DNA of 64,000 bases from Sphingobium sp. V4 (lineage in GTDB: Bacteria > Pseudomonadota > Alphaproteobacteria > Sphingomonadales > Sphingomonadaceae), in contig NZ_CP081001.1 of assembly GCF_029590555.1 (NCBI RefSeq), positions 1,240,001 to 1,304,000 of the forward strand, written 5' to 3'. Of this stretch, positions 1 through 8,846 are shown piece by piece. Numbering within the stretch: position 1 is the first letter of the stretch; every line of letters starts with the position of its first letter. The translations under genes were made by a program, and so were the position numbers. Under the pieces are notes generated by a model, which worked only from the letters and a program-made list of their open reading frames with translations, was not told the origin of the DNA and made no database searches.

Positions 1-2222
1 ATTGGCTGGTCGGCGCTCAACTTCTGATTGCTCTGGAGATAGCTCGCATTGGCGTTAAGATTGAACTGGTCGCGTCCAATCGTGAAGTCATATGCTGCGA
101 CAACATCAAAGCCTTTGATGTGCTGTTGTGCGGCATTCTGATACTGGTTGCCGATGATCGCTCCGACGAGTGCAGGATCATAGGGATCGCTCGTCTGATT
201 ATCGACGCCGAGCGGCAAGTTTGATGTGGCCTGCAGCACCTGAGAGACGGTAGGATTGATGGCGATGAGATTACGATAAATAGAGCCGCTGAAAGCTTGG
301 GTGTAGTTCAGAATCGGCACGACAACGCGGTCTCGGTAGTGGACATCGAAACGGCTGATGCCCAGCGATAGGCCGGGGACTGCTTTCGGCTTGAACTCAG
401 CCGATATTGTCCAAGCAGAGGCTTTTTCCGGCTTCAGTCGGCCACCACCACCGGTCAACAGAAGGATATTTCGACTATCAGGCGGAAGTGGAAAGAAATC
501 GGTTGAGGGAACGAGGGTTCCGCTCTGGGCCTGGTTAATCTGGGCAAGCGTCGGTGCCTTAAAGGAGCGACCCCAACTCGCCTTCAGCGTCAGATCCTCA
601 ACCGGGGCATAGATGATCCCCATTTTTGGCGTCGCAAGCCCGCCGATCTGGCTATAGTGCTCATATCTCACGGCCGCCGAAAGGATAAGGCGCCGGACCA
701 GAGACATGGCATTGGCCGATCCGACCACAGGAACCGATAGCTCGCCATAACCGAAACTGACAGTGCGGCGATCGTGATAATCGACCAGTGCGGTAGTCGC
801 AGCAGACGTCACCTGCTGGATCGATGCATCCAGCTGGATGACGCGGACGCCAACGCCGAGCGCAAGTCGAGCGACTCCGCCGGGCAAGGAGATCAAGGGC
901 CCCTCGACATTGCCTTCACCTGACCAGAAGCCGTTGTCGTACCGAACCTTGTTCCGCGCGAAGAGTGCACCGCCGAAATAAATGGCGGCTTGCACCTTAC
1001 TGTCGCTGCTTGCGCGTGTTCCACGGACGGTGAGTTGCCAATCTGAAGGCAGATTTATTTTGATAGTTGGGCTAACTGAGTAGCTGAAAACTTTGGGCGT
1101 CGTGATTACTCCCGATTGATCCGCATCGAGAGTCGTCGTGAAGGGAAGCGCAGCGCGCGACCGGTGATCGTTGAGATGCGCGTCAAGGGACAGCTCAACT
1201 CCATCCTTGATTGTCTGATGCGCGGATAGGACTCCACTGAACGACCGTTGCCAAGGGAAGATCGTCATGTTGGGCTGGAGATTTTTCGTATAGGATCGTT
1301 GCCCAGCCGTGATGTCACTACTCTTGCTGTATTCCGCCGAAAGGGCGAAACCTCCCGAATCCCATCGCCGTCCGGCAATCGCGCTATACTGTTGCTGCAT
1401 ATTGCCACCTTCGGTAGCCCCGCCGACGCGTGCACTCGCGAGAATTCCCTGATAGTCCTTTCGAAGAATGATGTTCGCAACGCCTCCGACCGCGTCTGAA
1501 CCGTAGAGCGCCGACGCGCCGTCCGTCACAATTTCAATGCGGTCAACGGCAATCAAGGGAATGGCGGAAATATCGATGCCTTGATGGGCGGCGTCATAGG
1601 CAAGCCTGTGGCCGTTGAGCAGCGTCAGCGTAGCGTCTGCTCCCAAGCCGCGCAGATTTAGCGTGGAGGACGCGTTGACGTTCTCCGAGCCGGCCTGCAC
1701 GCTTGAGATGACCCCGGGATTCTGTCCGCCCGCGTAGTTCTGCGCGACACTTCGGGCATAGGAGCCCAAATCGGTATAGCCTGCTCGCTCAATCGCTTCC
1801 CGGGAATCCCGCCTCACAGGCGAGCCTGGCTCAAGACCCCGGATTTGGGAACCGGTCACGATGATGTCTGTGGAGCTATCCGACGCCGCATCTGCCGCCC
1901 TTGGCGGCTCCGATCGCCCCCGGATGAAGATCGTTCCATCGCTGATTTCGGCTGTCAGACCGGTGCCTTCGAGGAGCAGATTCAGTGCTTGTATCGTGGA
2001 ATAGTGCCCCCGCAGCGCCGGCGCCTTCCTGCCCACAAGTGCGTCACTTTGCGCCACCAGTTCGAGCCCGGATTGGCGTGCTAAATCACGCAGCGCATAT
2101 TTGAGATCTTGCGCCGCGACGTTGTAATCGCGCTCGCCAGGCTCCTGAGCGCAGCTCGCATTGCTGATCGCCAATGCAAGGGCGGCGGCGCCGCACAGAA
2201 TGAAGCTTCGATAGTGTCTCAT
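1..2222 (-). CDS. TonB-dependent outer-membrane receptor, FecA-like with signalling domain (3' end cut by window)
   Basis: Outer-membrane ligand-gated transporter powered by TonB-ExbB-ExbD, probably for a siderophore or other iron complex. The frame is open from the ATG at 2222 to the window edge (about 740 codons). An N-terminal signal peptide is followed by an STN-type secretin/TonB domain (about residues 30-100). The plug domain contains the hallmark run ASALYGSDAVGGVANIILRK. Many alternating aromatic strands of a beta-barrel follow. The STN domain is the part of FecA-type receptors that contacts FecR across the periplasm. FecR and sigma genes lie directly upstream on the same strand, so this is very likely the output and sensor of that trio. 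The C-terminal barrel end and TonB-family last strand are outside the window. The substrate cannot be read from sequence. Confidence 0.9.
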   Translation of the reverse strand, partial: MRHYRSFILCGAAALALAISNASCAQEPGERDYNVAAQDLKYALRDLARQSGLELVAQSDALVGRKAPALRGHYSTIQALNLLLEGTGLTAEISDGTIFIRGRSEPPRAADAASDSSTDIIVTGSQIRGLEPGSPVRRDSREAIERAGYTDLGSYARSVAQNYAGGQNPGVISSVQAGSENVNASSTLNLRGLGADATLTLLNGHRLAYDAAHQGIDISAIPLIAVDRIEIVTDGASALYGSDAVGGVANIILRKDYQGILASARVGGATEGGNMQQQYSAIAGRRWDSGGFALSAEYSKSSDITAGQRSYTKNLQPNMTIFPWQRSFSGVLSAHQTIKDGVELSLDAHLNDHRSRAALPFTTTLDADQSGVITTPKVFSYSVSPTIKINLPSDWQLTVRGTRASSDSKVQAAIYFGGALFARNKVRYDNGFWSGEGNVEGPLISLPGGVARLALGVGVRVIQLDASIQQVTSAATTALVDYHDRRTVSFGYGELSVPVVGSANAMSLVRRLILSAAVRYEHYSQIGGLATPKMGIIYAPVEDLTLKASWGRSFKAPTLAQINQAQSGTLVPSTDFFPLPPDSRNILLLTGGGGRLKPEKASAWTISAEFKPKAVPGLSLGISRFDVHYRDRVVVPILNYTQAFSGSIYRNLIAINPTVSQVLQATSNLPLGVDNQTSDPYDPALVGAIIGNQYQNAAQQHIKGFDVVAAYDFTIGRDQFNLNANASYLQSNQKLSADQP

Positions 2223-2296
2223 TTCGTGCCCCCATTTGAGGCCAGCCCTTTCGTGGGGCGGCTGTATTGGGGGAGACGGAATGTGCTCGAAAGCGG

Positions 2297-3298
2297 TTAG
2301 TGACTTTTCAAAAGCCTAATCAAACCAGGGGTGTTACGGTCGATCGCCAATCCGAGCCCGGTCGCGATTTTCCGGGCTACGGCATCGGCATCATCAAGGT
2401 TCAGCTCAGCAAAAATTCTTTGCTGGCCGGCGGTCTCATCGACCAACTCGATCTTTATCGCGGAACGCCTGTTGACCTCTGCGACGATGACCGCGACGGG
2501 AACGTCATCGAATGTGGTCAGGTTTCGCGGTGCTGATTGCCTCTCACTGACAGACGGCTGTGGCGCGGGCGCCTGTTCTTGCGAAAAGACTGCTTTCTCT
2601 CCAGGGGAGAGGAGAATTTGCCGTCCTTTCGGCTCATCCTTCCTGGGTGGCATCGCAACCCGTACATGCCCCTCGATCAGCTGCACCCGGACGTCTCGTA
2701 CGACGCTTACCTCGAAGATCGTGCCGACAGCGGTAACGCTGCCACCTTTCGCGTACACGACAAAGGGACGCGCCAAGTCATGCTTCACGTTAAAGCGCGC
2801 ACGGCCGCTCAAAAGGTCGATGGCGCGTTCTGTGGAGCCGAAGCGGACGTGGATTGTGGTTGCGCCACGCATGAGAACGGTCGAGCCGTCGGCGAGCCTT
2901 ATTTCCTTTTCACCGTCGGCTATCGACACCGTTTGAACCTGGCTGGCTATCCCGGGAAGGTTCGTCCTGCTGGGAGAATAGAAATGCCAACCAACGGCGA
3001 CGAGAACACCGCCGGCGACCGCAGCGGCTGCGGCGAAATAGGTCGGCCTTTGCCAGTTCCATTGGCTAGATGCAGAGCTTGCGCTGACGCGAAGAGACGG
3101 TAGGAGCGTGGCGGCATCGCTGGCGTAGCCCACCTCGGTCACGACCCTTTTGTAGGCGGCCTGATGATCCGGGCTGATAGCCATCCAACGCTGTAGTTTC
3201 TCGGTATGAGATTGCGGATCATCGAGCATCCGCATTACCCATTTGTGGGCTTGGCGGTCGATGCGGCGCGTCTTCGAGAAGTAAGACAGATCGATCAC
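2297..3298 (-). CDS. FecR-family anti-sigma / signal transducer
   Basis: Inner-membrane protein that relays receptor occupancy to the cognate ECF sigma factor. Residues about 1-45 look like the DUF4880-type cytoplasmic N-terminus with the pattern QAHKWVMRMLDDPQ. A single hydrophobic segment (YFAAAAAVAGGVLVAVGWHF) spans the membrane. A periplasmic FecR domain (DGSTVLMRGATTIHVRFG) and a C-terminal STN-like part follow. I chose the GTG at 3298 because it overlaps the sigma stop codon (GTGA) and has a GGAGGGG ribosome-binding sequence just upstream. A longer in-frame ATG at 3349 lies inside the sigma gene. The receptor gene follows 74 bp downstream, giving the classic sigma-FecR-receptor order. 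Confidence 0.9.
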   Translation of the reverse strand: MIDLSYFSKTRRIDRQAHKWVMRMLDDPQSHTEKLQRWMAISPDHQAAYKRVVTEVGYASDAATLLPSLRVSASSASSQWNWQRPTYFAAAAAVAGGVLVAVGWHFYSPSRTNLPGIASQVQTVSIADGEKEIRLADGSTVLMRGATTIHVRFGSTERAIDLLSGRARFNVKHDLARPFVVYAKGGSVTAVGTIFEVSVVRDVRVQLIEGHVRVAMPPRKDEPKGRQILLSPGEKAVFSQEQAPAPQPSVSERQSAPRNLTTFDDVPVAVIVAEVNRRSAIKIELVDETAGQQRIFAELNLDDADAVARKIATGLGLAIDRNTPGLIRLLKSH

Positions 3299-3861
3299 CG
3301 GCCCCTCCGATGACGATCGATATGCTCGATTGCTTTCAGCATGTGCCACTTAATGCCAAAAAGGGTCATTCCCAATTTCTTTGCTGCTTCTTTATATGTG
3401 TAGCCATCGACGCGGCACATCAAAAAGATCTCCAACGTACGCGGCTTCAATTGCTGAAGGACTACATTGAAATGTTCAAGCTCCTCGCGGCCGACAAGTT
3501 CGCGATGCTGATCATAGGGCGTTTGCGGCTCCATACTCTCGTCCAAAGGAACTGACAAATCCGCTAAACGGCTCGATGCACTTTCGGCCCGATCGCGTAG
3601 AAGGTTGCCAGCGATGCGCTTGAGATAGGCTTGCGGCGTGAGGATCTGGGTCACAGGGGAGGCCCGCAGGAAGCGAGTGAGCGTCTCCTGCGCAAGATCC
3701 TCAGCTTCGTCAGGCGACCGCAGCCGCTTGCGGAAGAAGCGCACCAAGGCAGGCGATTCCTCCCTATAAATTTCGCGGAAATCGGCGGAAATTGGGTCGG
3801 TGTCGGTCTGTTCAGAGGCGATGCCGTTCGGCGGCGGGTGCCCGTTCAACCGGGACGCCAT
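3295..3861 (-). CDS. ECF RNA polymerase sigma factor, FecI-like
   Basis: Extracytoplasmic-function sigma factor expected to drive the downstream FecR and receptor genes. Region 2 is visible as YREESPALVRFFRKRLRS followed by the conserved DEAEDLAQETLTRFLR. Region 4 is visible as LEHFNVVLQQLKPRTLEIF and a helix-turn-helix YTYKEAAKKLGMTLFGIKWH. The ATG at 3861 gives 188 residues, normal for this family, and has GAGGG eight bases upstream. The open frame continues 49 codons further upstream without family similarity. The gene overlaps fecR by 4 bp, implying translational coupling. The target promoter was not identified. Confidence 0.9.
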   Translation of the reverse strand: MASRLNGHPPPNGIASEQTDTDPISADFREIYREESPALVRFFRKRLRSPDEAEDLAQETLTRFLRASPVTQILTPQAYLKRIAGNLLRDRAESASSRLADLSVPLDESMEPQTPYDQHRELVGREELEHFNVVLQQLKPRTLEIFLMCRVDGYTYKEAAKKLGMTLFGIKWHMLKAIEHIDRHRRGR

Positions 3862-4401
3862 CACGCACGAGCCCTCGGCCAGTGCCGATGTCTGCGCTGA
3901 TTTAACGATGTTCGTTCCGTGCTTTGGCCCATTTTCGTCGCGCCCTATGTCCACTCGGGGCGACGGCCAAAGCCGGATGTGGAAAACCCTGGCAAGCGCA
4001 GAGCGCATGCGCCTTTACCGGCAAGCCGGCTGGACATGCGCGCATGCCACCCGGCCGCATTGCTGTGACCGAGCCGCTTGCATTTTTGGGGTTTTCCAGG
4101 CCCCATTCCCGTCATGTTCACGGGAACGGTCTCTAGTTGGCGCGATCGGCTTGGCGACGCAAGCCGAATGTGGATCACACCGTCAAGCTTTTGGTGTATT
4201 TAACACCTGCACGCCGACTTCCTCGTGCCGTGACTTCGTGGAGCGTCTCTTCCGGTGGGCAGGTGTCAGGCACAGGCGACGGAAGGTCGCAGGCATTGAT
4301 GAGGATGGGCCAGCAGCCTGGAAGCCCTGCCGATCGCGAAATCAGTCGAGCGTGCGCCGTCGTTTCATTCGATCGGATGCCGTCCGCGGGCCAACGCGAG
4401 G
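3862..4401. other. Intergenic gap upstream of the sigma gene
   Basis: No convincing gene on either strand; the short open frames here are antisense to each other and lack family features. A small inverted repeat CCCGT...ACGGG sits around 4108-4124 and could be a hairpin or operator for the sigma operon. The gap separates the iron-signalling cassette from the toxin-antitoxin pair that reads toward it. Confidence 0.4.
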
Positions 4402-4839
4402 TCAGGACGTGCGTCGGACCTGGGCGACTTTCCCGGCGTCGTAGGCGGCTAGCCATTTGACGCGAATGGTCTCGTACAGACTCGCAGGCAGCAGCCCATA
4501 GGCGACATCTCCCGTCCGATCGCCAGTTGCAGGTCGCAAATCGGGCCCGGGCCACTGGAAATGGTTGAGTTCGGCGAGGATCACCCAGGATCGTTCATCG
4601 TCAAGACCGAGGCGCGCCTTGGTACCGGTCGGGATCTCAACCGCCAGCTTCTCGTCCGAGGGCGGGGTGTGGGTCACAGGGAGGACCGTCACCATCTTGG
4701 CCCCGGATTTCGTCGTCGTGGTCAGCAGGATGGCGCATGGACGATCCTTGCTGCCCTCTTCGTGGCCAGCCTTCGCTTCATGGCTCCAGAGATATGCATA
4801 GCGGATGACGAGGCCTGGAACCGGATCAGGAATGTTCAC
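4402..4839 (-). CDS. PemK/MazF-like type II toxin (probable endoribonuclease)
   Basis: Growth-inhibiting toxin expected to cut RNA when its antitoxin is lost. The protein (145 residues) has the MazF/PemK layout: an early beta-strand segment PGLVIRYAYLW, a KDRPCAILL strand with the conserved RP, then VTVLPVTHTPP, and ARLGLDDERSWVILAELN near the middle. It begins with GTG three bases after the stop of the upstream Phd-like gene, so the pair is one operon with the antitoxin first. The C-terminal 40 residues (PASLYETIRVKWLAAYD) are typical of the family's last helix. Catalytic residues were not assigned one by one. The family call is from motif reading, not a search. Confidence 0.75.
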   Translation of the reverse strand: MNIPDPVPGLVIRYAYLWSHEAKAGHEEGSKDRPCAILLTTTTKSGAKMVTVLPVTHTPPSDEKLAVEIPTGTKARLGLDDERSWVILAELNHFQWPGPDLRPATGDRTGDVAYGLLPASLYETIRVKWLAAYDAGKVAQVRRTS

Positions 4840-4842
4840 GGG

Positions 4843-5103
4843 TCAGGACTCGACCTCATTGTCGAACGCCGCCGCTTCGGCGGGCGCCCGTGCGGCGCGC
4901 ACGCCCTCGGCAATCTCGTCGGGAACCTCGTCGATCGCGTAGACTTGGCGATCGCGACTCTTGAGCCGCAGATACTCGGCGTGGGACAAGAGCACGAGGC
5001 TCTCATGCCCATGATGGGTGATGGTGAGTGGGCTTTCCAGGGCCTGGCGGCTAAAGCGGCCGAAGGACTTCGACACTTCGACGGAACTGGCGGTCTGCGG
5101 CAT
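4843..5103 (-). CDS. Phd/YefM-type antitoxin
   Basis: Small antitoxin (86 residues) that should bind and neutralise the downstream PemK-like toxin and repress its own promoter. The N-terminal half carries the Phd-like DNA-binding fold: SSVEVSKSFGRFSRQA followed by PLTITHHGHESLVLLSHAEY, where the HG.ES.VLLS strand is the family signature. The acidic C-terminal tail (EIAEGVRAARAP...FDNEVES) is the likely toxin-binding part. A GGAGAGGAG ribosome-binding sequence precedes the ATG. Confidence 0.8.
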   Translation of the reverse strand: MPQTASSVEVSKSFGRFSRQALESPLTITHHGHESLVLLSHAEYLRLKSRDRQVYAIDEVPDEIAEGVRAARAPAEAAAFDNEVES

Positions 5104-5115
5104 GGCTATTCTCCT

Positions 5116-5132
5116 CTCCGGAATATACGGAG
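5116..5132 (-). promoter_or_regulatory. Operator-like inverted repeat upstream of the Phd/PemK pair
   Basis: CTCCG and CGGAG flank a GAATATA core, 13-29 bases upstream of the antitoxin start. The repeat overlaps the ribosome-binding sequence and an AT-rich TATATT that could serve as the -10 box on the minus strand. This is where an autorepressing antitoxin would be expected to bind. No binding data; inference from position and symmetry. Confidence 0.45.
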
Positions 5133-5166
5133 TTTCGGGGGATATATCAAGGGCGGCGACCGACGA

Positions 5167-5667
5167 TCATCGTGCCGGCCTCGTCCAGAGCGAGAGTTTG
5201 CCTCTGGCCCCTTCCCACTCATGGCCTTGGCGTGAGAAGCCGGCGCGGGTCAGCTTTCCGTGCATTCTGGGGTCGTCGGTCGTAGCGAAGCAACTTTCGG
5301 TGAGCGGGTCGGCGACAGCGCGAACGAGGCGCTCCCCGAGGCCTTGGCCCCTCATGTCGTTCGCCACGACAACATAGCCGAGCTCCGACGCATTCTCATA
5401 GCCATCGATCGTCACGCCGGCTTCGGTGAACTTGTTATAGCGGTAATTTGCCGAAGGGGCCTTGAGCATACCAGCGCCGACGATGCGGTTGGTCCCGGGT
5501 TCACGAAGCAGCTCCACGCGGTGGCTCCTGCCGAGCCGCGGCAGGATCTGTTCGGTGCTGTCCGGGATAGCCCCGCCCTCCTTAACGAGCGTTGCGACCG
5601 CCCGCTGGTCCTTCGGTTCGAGGTCCGTGAAGCGGCCGGTCCAAGAATATGGCAGATCATCGGCCAT
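5167..5667 (-). CDS. GNAT-family N-acetyltransferase
   Basis: Predicted acetyl-CoA-dependent acetyltransferase (166 residues). Motif A of the GNAT fold is visible as ELGYVVVANDMRGQGLGERL, with the acetyl-CoA pyrophosphate loop R106-G-Q-G-L-G111. The preceding strand IVGAGMLKAPSANYRY and the later ATTDDPRMHGKLTRAGF (motif B region) also fit. The ATG at 5667 has CGGAG six bases upstream; a TTG five codons earlier is the alternative. The gene ends about 60 bp upstream of the antitoxin gene. Type II antitoxins of other families pair with GNAT toxins, but no such partner is visible, so the substrate remains unknown. Confidence 0.8.
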   Translation of the reverse strand: MADDLPYSWTGRFTDLEPKDQRAVATLVKEGGAIPDSTEQILPRLGRSHRVELLREPGTNRIVGAGMLKAPSANYRYNKFTEAGVTIDGYENASELGYVVVANDMRGQGLGERLVRAVADPLTESCFATTDDPRMHGKLTRAGFSRQGHEWEGARGKLSLWTRPAR

Positions 5668-5785
5668 CGGCACTCCGTTCAACGCTGCGCAGGCGTCCGA
5701 TCTCGACGTCCTGTTCGTTCGGGGTCGATAATCGCGGTCTTTTGGGGCACTGCTAACCTTGGATCAACCCAGGCAGGAGGCGATA

Positions 5786-6235
5786 ATGGCCGACGGGCAG
5801 GACGAAACCCTATTGGCGCTGACGACCGACATCGTGACGGCTCACGTCTCAAACAATGTTGTGCCGGTAGGCGAGATATCAGGCCTTATCGTGCGCGTGC
5901 ATGGTGCATTGGCGAGCCTCGGCTAGGAAGCACCGGTGGAGGAACCGCTCCAAAAGCCCGCCGTCTCCGTGCGCGCTTCGGTGAAGGCGGACCACATCGT
6001 CTGCCTCGAGGATGGGAAGAAGCTGAAAATGATGAAGCGCCATCTGATGACCCATTATCAGCTCACTCCCGATCAATATCGCGCCAAGTGGAATCTGCCC
6101 GCCGATTATCCGATGGTCGCGCCCGATTATGCCGAAAGGCGCAAGGCGTTGGCCCTCAAGATCGGGCTGGGCCGTAAGCGCAGCGGCGAGAGACCTCCAA
6201 CGGCATCGGTTCCGGCCGCTTCCGATGCGGGGTGA
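5786..6235 (+). pseudogene. Ros/MucR-family transcriptional regulator interrupted by an in-frame amber codon
   Basis: MucR/Ros proteins are zinc-binding repressors that control exopolysaccharide, motility and cell-cycle genes in alphaproteobacteria. The frame opens at ATG 5786 with a strong AGGAGG five bases upstream and encodes the normal MucR N-terminus (LLALTTDIVTAHVSNNVVPV, then EISGLIVRVHGALASLG). A TAG at 5924-5926 (codon 47) interrupts it. The same frame continues without shift into the zinc-finger part ([20 protein letters not shown] and [19 protein letters not shown]) to the TGA at 6235. A GTG at 5936 could restart translation and give a 99-residue DNA-binding fragment without the oligomerisation region. 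A single substitution (GAG to TAG would fit) or a base-calling error explains it. Confidence 0.8.
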
Positions 6236-6314
6236 GAAGATCAAAACCACGGCCTAGAGGCGGCCGCCCGCGGAAGGGGGCAGCTGCTATGAAATGCGTA
6301 ACAACGATCGAGTG

Positions 6315-6344
6315 ATGGCGTCTCAGCCGTACAGGAGACGCCAT
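6315..6344. terminator. Perfect inverted repeat between the convergent mucR and HU genes
   Basis: ATGGCGTCTC and GAGACGCCAT form a perfect 10-bp stem around a 10-base loop. It sits between two genes that end facing each other (6235 and 6356), the expected place for a shared terminator. There is no clean T-run on either side, so intrinsic termination would be weak. Confidence 0.5.
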
Positions 6345-6355
6345 CAATTATTAGA

Positions 6356-6631
6356 TCATCCGTTAAGCTTGTCCTTGATATTCTTGGCAGGGGTAAATCC
6401 AAGCTTCTTGGACGCCTTGATAGTGATCGTCTCGCCCGTCGCGGGATTGCGACCTTGGCGTTCGGAAGAAGTTTTTACCTTGAATTTTCCGAACCCATTG
6501 AGCGATACTTCATCGCCTTTCGCGGCAGCCTCGCCGATTGCCGAGAAGACAGTGTCCACCACCTTTTTGGCGTCTGCCTTGCTTAAGCCATGCGCGTTCG
6601 CAACGGCCTCGGCCAGATCGCTATTGTTCAT
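6356..6631 (-). CDS. HU-family nucleoid-associated DNA-binding protein
   Basis: Small histone-like protein (91 residues) that bends DNA as a dimer. The whole HU fold is readable: helices MNNSDLAEAVANAHGLSKAD and KKVVDTVFSAIGEAA, the turn DEVSLNGFGKFKVKTSSERQ, the DNA-wrapping arm GRNPATGETITIKASKK, and the C-terminal FTPAKNIKDKLNG. HU-like genes of this type are frequent on alphaproteobacterial plasmids and ICEs in addition to the chromosomal copy. No neighbour shares its operon; it converges on the mucR gene. Confidence 0.93.
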   Translation of the reverse strand: MNNSDLAEAVANAHGLSKADAKKVVDTVFSAIGEAAAKGDEVSLNGFGKFKVKTSSERQGRNPATGETITIKASKKLGFTPAKNIKDKLNG

Positions 6632-6832
6632 CCGTCTATATTCCTTTTAACACGTCAATGTGGTCTCGGAAGGCGGGCGCCTGACGCGAGCCTTGGCGCC
6701 ATTGCTATCGGAATCCGCAGGAAGAGATCAAGTGCTGTAAGCGCCATATAGACTATCTGGGTCGATGCTGACATCGGCGCGGCAATCGACCCGGAAGACA
6801 TTGATACTGTGCATCATTCATCTAACTGCGCC

Positions 6833-7276
6833 TCACATGCTATCCTGGTTATCGTGCGAGGACTTGCCCTCGAGAACTTCACCCGGCAGGGTCTGTAAGT
6901 GCGTCCCCTCGGCGAACACTGCCCTGATCAAATCGTCGAAAAGGCGGTCAAGCTTTTTCATATATTCTCCAGTAAGGTCAACGGTCACCCGCCCGCCGGC
7001 AAAGCCGCGCTGCAAGATGCCATTATCCACCATCTCGCCGATTTTTCGGTGCGCCGTCGACAAAGGGATATTAGCCGCCAGGCAGAGAGAAGAGATGTGC
7101 GTCTCCCGGCCTTCATGAAAGGCGATGTACAGGTCCAGCAATATATCCCACGCCGGAACAGGGCAGAGATCGAAACCCAGATAAGATCCGATCTGATTGC
7201 GCTCGGCAACGAGCAGGCGGCAGGCCTCGACCCGCGAAAGCGCGGGGTAACCCCCGCTTCTTGTTGCTATGTTCAT
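6833..7276 (-). CDS. MarR-like winged-helix transcriptional regulator
   Basis: A 147-residue protein with a winged helix-turn-helix in its middle: ETHISSLCLAANIPLSTAHR (recognition region), then KIGEMVDNGILQR and a wing GGRVTVDLTGEYMKKLDRLF. This arrangement fits MarR-type or similar small regulators. It starts 24 bp downstream of the phyH-like gene on the same strand, so it may be the third gene of the luxI-phyH operon and a candidate regulator of it. It is not a LuxR protein: no autoinducer-binding domain and no GerE-type helix-turn-helix. Ligand unknown. Confidence 0.65.
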   Translation of the reverse strand: MNIATRSGGYPALSRVEACRLLVAERNQIGSYLGFDLCPVPAWDILLDLYIAFHEGRETHISSLCLAANIPLSTAHRKIGEMVDNGILQRGFAGGRVTVDLTGEYMKKLDRLFDDLIRAVFAEGTHLQTLPGEVLEGKSSHDNQDSM

Positions 7277-7300
7277 GATTCAAACTCGCTGCTTACGCGC

Positions 7301-8212
7301 TCAAGGAGCCGCGTGGCCGCCGGACGGCAACAAGTTGCCCGAACGATACAACGCGATGAGGTCCTCTTGCTCCGGTAGCAAAGCGTCGATCGCTCCGAGG
7401 TCTGCACGTGTGCAGGACAGCAGGTGGGATGGGCAGCGCCCCTCGTGGGTTCCCAGATTAGGCCTATGCGCCCGATAGCCGGCCAGTTCAGCCAACTGCC
7501 GAGGCAAGGTGCGGGCGATCTCGGGTGGATAGGCCAGCCATGGCAATTCATACGGTTTGAGCCAACCCAGGCTGTAACTCACTATCATACCGCGCCTTGG
7601 AGCGGAGGTTGTGTTGGCACCGCCTGCATGCAGCGTCGATCCAAGGAACAGTAGGGCCGAACCAGGCGCCATTTCGATCGAGATCGCCTCGCTTTCGTCG
7701 ATGACGATTTCGTCCTGCCGACGATGGCTTCCTGGCCATATGACCGTAGCGCCATTTTCAGCCGAGTACGGCGTGAAGGGCCACATCACATTGACCAGAT
7801 ATTCGACACCTGGCGCGCGAAGAGGCCACATCTCCTGATCCCGATGGGGTGGTTGCATCTCACCCCCTGGCAGGATTTCGATTGCTTGGGTGAGATTGAG
7901 CTGGATCGAGTCGCAATGGCTTCCCAGGACCAATTCGATAGCGCGGAGGATATCGTGCTGAAGCACGAATGCCTCCATGTGCCGGCTGCGGCTAAGCAGC
8001 CCATGGAACCGTCTCGTGGCATCGCCGTAGAACGGCCCCACCGAACGCTGTGTCTGTTCGAACAATGGCTCGAGGTCGCGACGTAGGGCACCAACATCGT
8101 CCTGTCCGACAGCGTCCTCGACGACGCAATATCCGTGAGATAGCAGCCGGGTGACGATATCCGTGTCACTATGCTCGCGGCGACGCCCGGCATCGAATGA
8201 CATGATGTTCAT
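7301..8212 (-). CDS. Phytanoyl-CoA dioxygenase (PhyH)-like Fe(II)/2-oxoglutarate oxygenase
   Basis: Predicted non-haem iron oxygenase of 303 residues. The iron-binding facial triad is visible as H123-x-D125 (in PPHRDQEMW) and H195 (in LGSTLHAGGAN); R206 or R207 in SAPRRGMIVSY is the likely 2-oxoglutarate-binding arginine. The fold landmarks GYCVVEDAVG (N-terminal) and GATVIWPGSHRR (before the distal His) match the family. The ATG at 8212 overlaps the stop of the luxI-like gene by four bases (ATGA), implying coupled translation with the autoinducer synthase. The tight pairing suggests it may modify the acyl chain or precursor of the signal; that is inference. The C-terminal 60 residues (after PPEIARTLP) have no motif I recognise. 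Confidence 0.8.
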   Translation of the reverse strand: MNIMSFDAGRRREHSDTDIVTRLLSHGYCVVEDAVGQDDVGALRRDLEPLFEQTQRSVGPFYGDATRRFHGLLSRSRHMEAFVLQHDILRAIELVLGSHCDSIQLNLTQAIEILPGGEMQPPHRDQEMWPLRAPGVEYLVNVMWPFTPYSAENGATVIWPGSHRRQDEIVIDESEAISIEMAPGSALLFLGSTLHAGGANTTSAPRRGMIVSYSLGWLKPYELPWLAYPPEIARTLPRQLAELAGYRAHRPNLGTHEGRCPSHLLSCTRADLGAIDALLPEQEDLIALYRSGNLLPSGGHAAP

Positions 8213-8835
8213 GCCGCAACTCCCTCGGCCTGCGCTCCGAACATGAGCTGAGCTGGCACATAGGTGCCCGCCTCGCGCAGCTTCCGCAGCGTGTCTGCAT
8301 CGATGTCGATCTTGAGAGCGCCGGTCAGAGCCCGGCCTATCTTCTGCGGCAAGCCAAGGGGCCAGCAGTCCCATCCCAGCGAAAGGATCTGGCTCAACCA
8401 GCCCGAATCGGCGATGCAGGTGAAGCTTTCGATGTCGTAGAGCAGGGCATATTCCACGGCGGCGGTCGTAAGCGCGTTTCGGACTTGCAGTCGCTCCGCG
8501 GCTCTCAATCGGGGCGACAGACATCCGCGGCTAATCTCGAACACGTGCCGCGATCGGGGCACATCGCCTTCGCAAAGCCTGGGGAAAACGGAGCCGAGAA
8601 TGTGCGGGCCGTCGCTAGGCAGCAACCTGATTGATCCTCGATGGCCACCGTGGGCGTCGGTCGCGACCAAATAGACCGCCCGCTCGTCATCGAATTGGTC
8701 AACCTCGTATCGCCCCTCGACAACGGGCACGTCCCACTTTAGCAAATCAACAAATATACGCTTGCGGTCGCTATGCATGGCGTCGAGCAGCGCGTTGGTC
8801 CCCAGCGCGAGCGAACCTTGGAAAATCTGGATCAT
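8209..8835 (-). CDS. LuxI-family acyl-homoserine lactone synthase
   Basis: Makes a diffusible quorum-sensing signal from S-adenosylmethionine and an acyl carrier. In 208 residues the conserved LuxI positions are present at the expected spacing: R24, F28, W34, D46, D49, R70, F84, E100 and R103 (segments DRKRIFVDLLKW, YEVDQFDDERAVYLVA, GSIRLLPSDG, SVFPRLCEG, FEISRG). The acyl-chain specificity cannot be read. No LuxR receptor gene is adjacent or elsewhere in the window, so the receptor must be outside it. The gene is the first of a minus-strand unit luxI-phyH-(winged-helix regulator). A perfect inverted repeat overlaps its ribosome-binding site. Confidence 0.87.
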   Translation of the reverse strand: MIQIFQGSLALGTNALLDAMHSDRKRIFVDLLKWDVPVVEGRYEVDQFDDERAVYLVATDAHGGHRGSIRLLPSDGPHILGSVFPRLCEGDVPRSRHVFEISRGCLSPRLRAAERLQVRNALTTAAVEYALLYDIESFTCIADSGWLSQILSLGWDCWPLGLPQKIGRALTGALKIDIDADTLRKLREAGTYVPAQLMFGAQAEGVAA

Positions 8836-8846
8836 GCTTTGGCACT

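Noticed and set aside
6833..7276. LuxR receptor for the luxI gene
   Set aside because: The protein has a winged helix but no autoinducer-binding domain or GerE-type helix-turn-helix.
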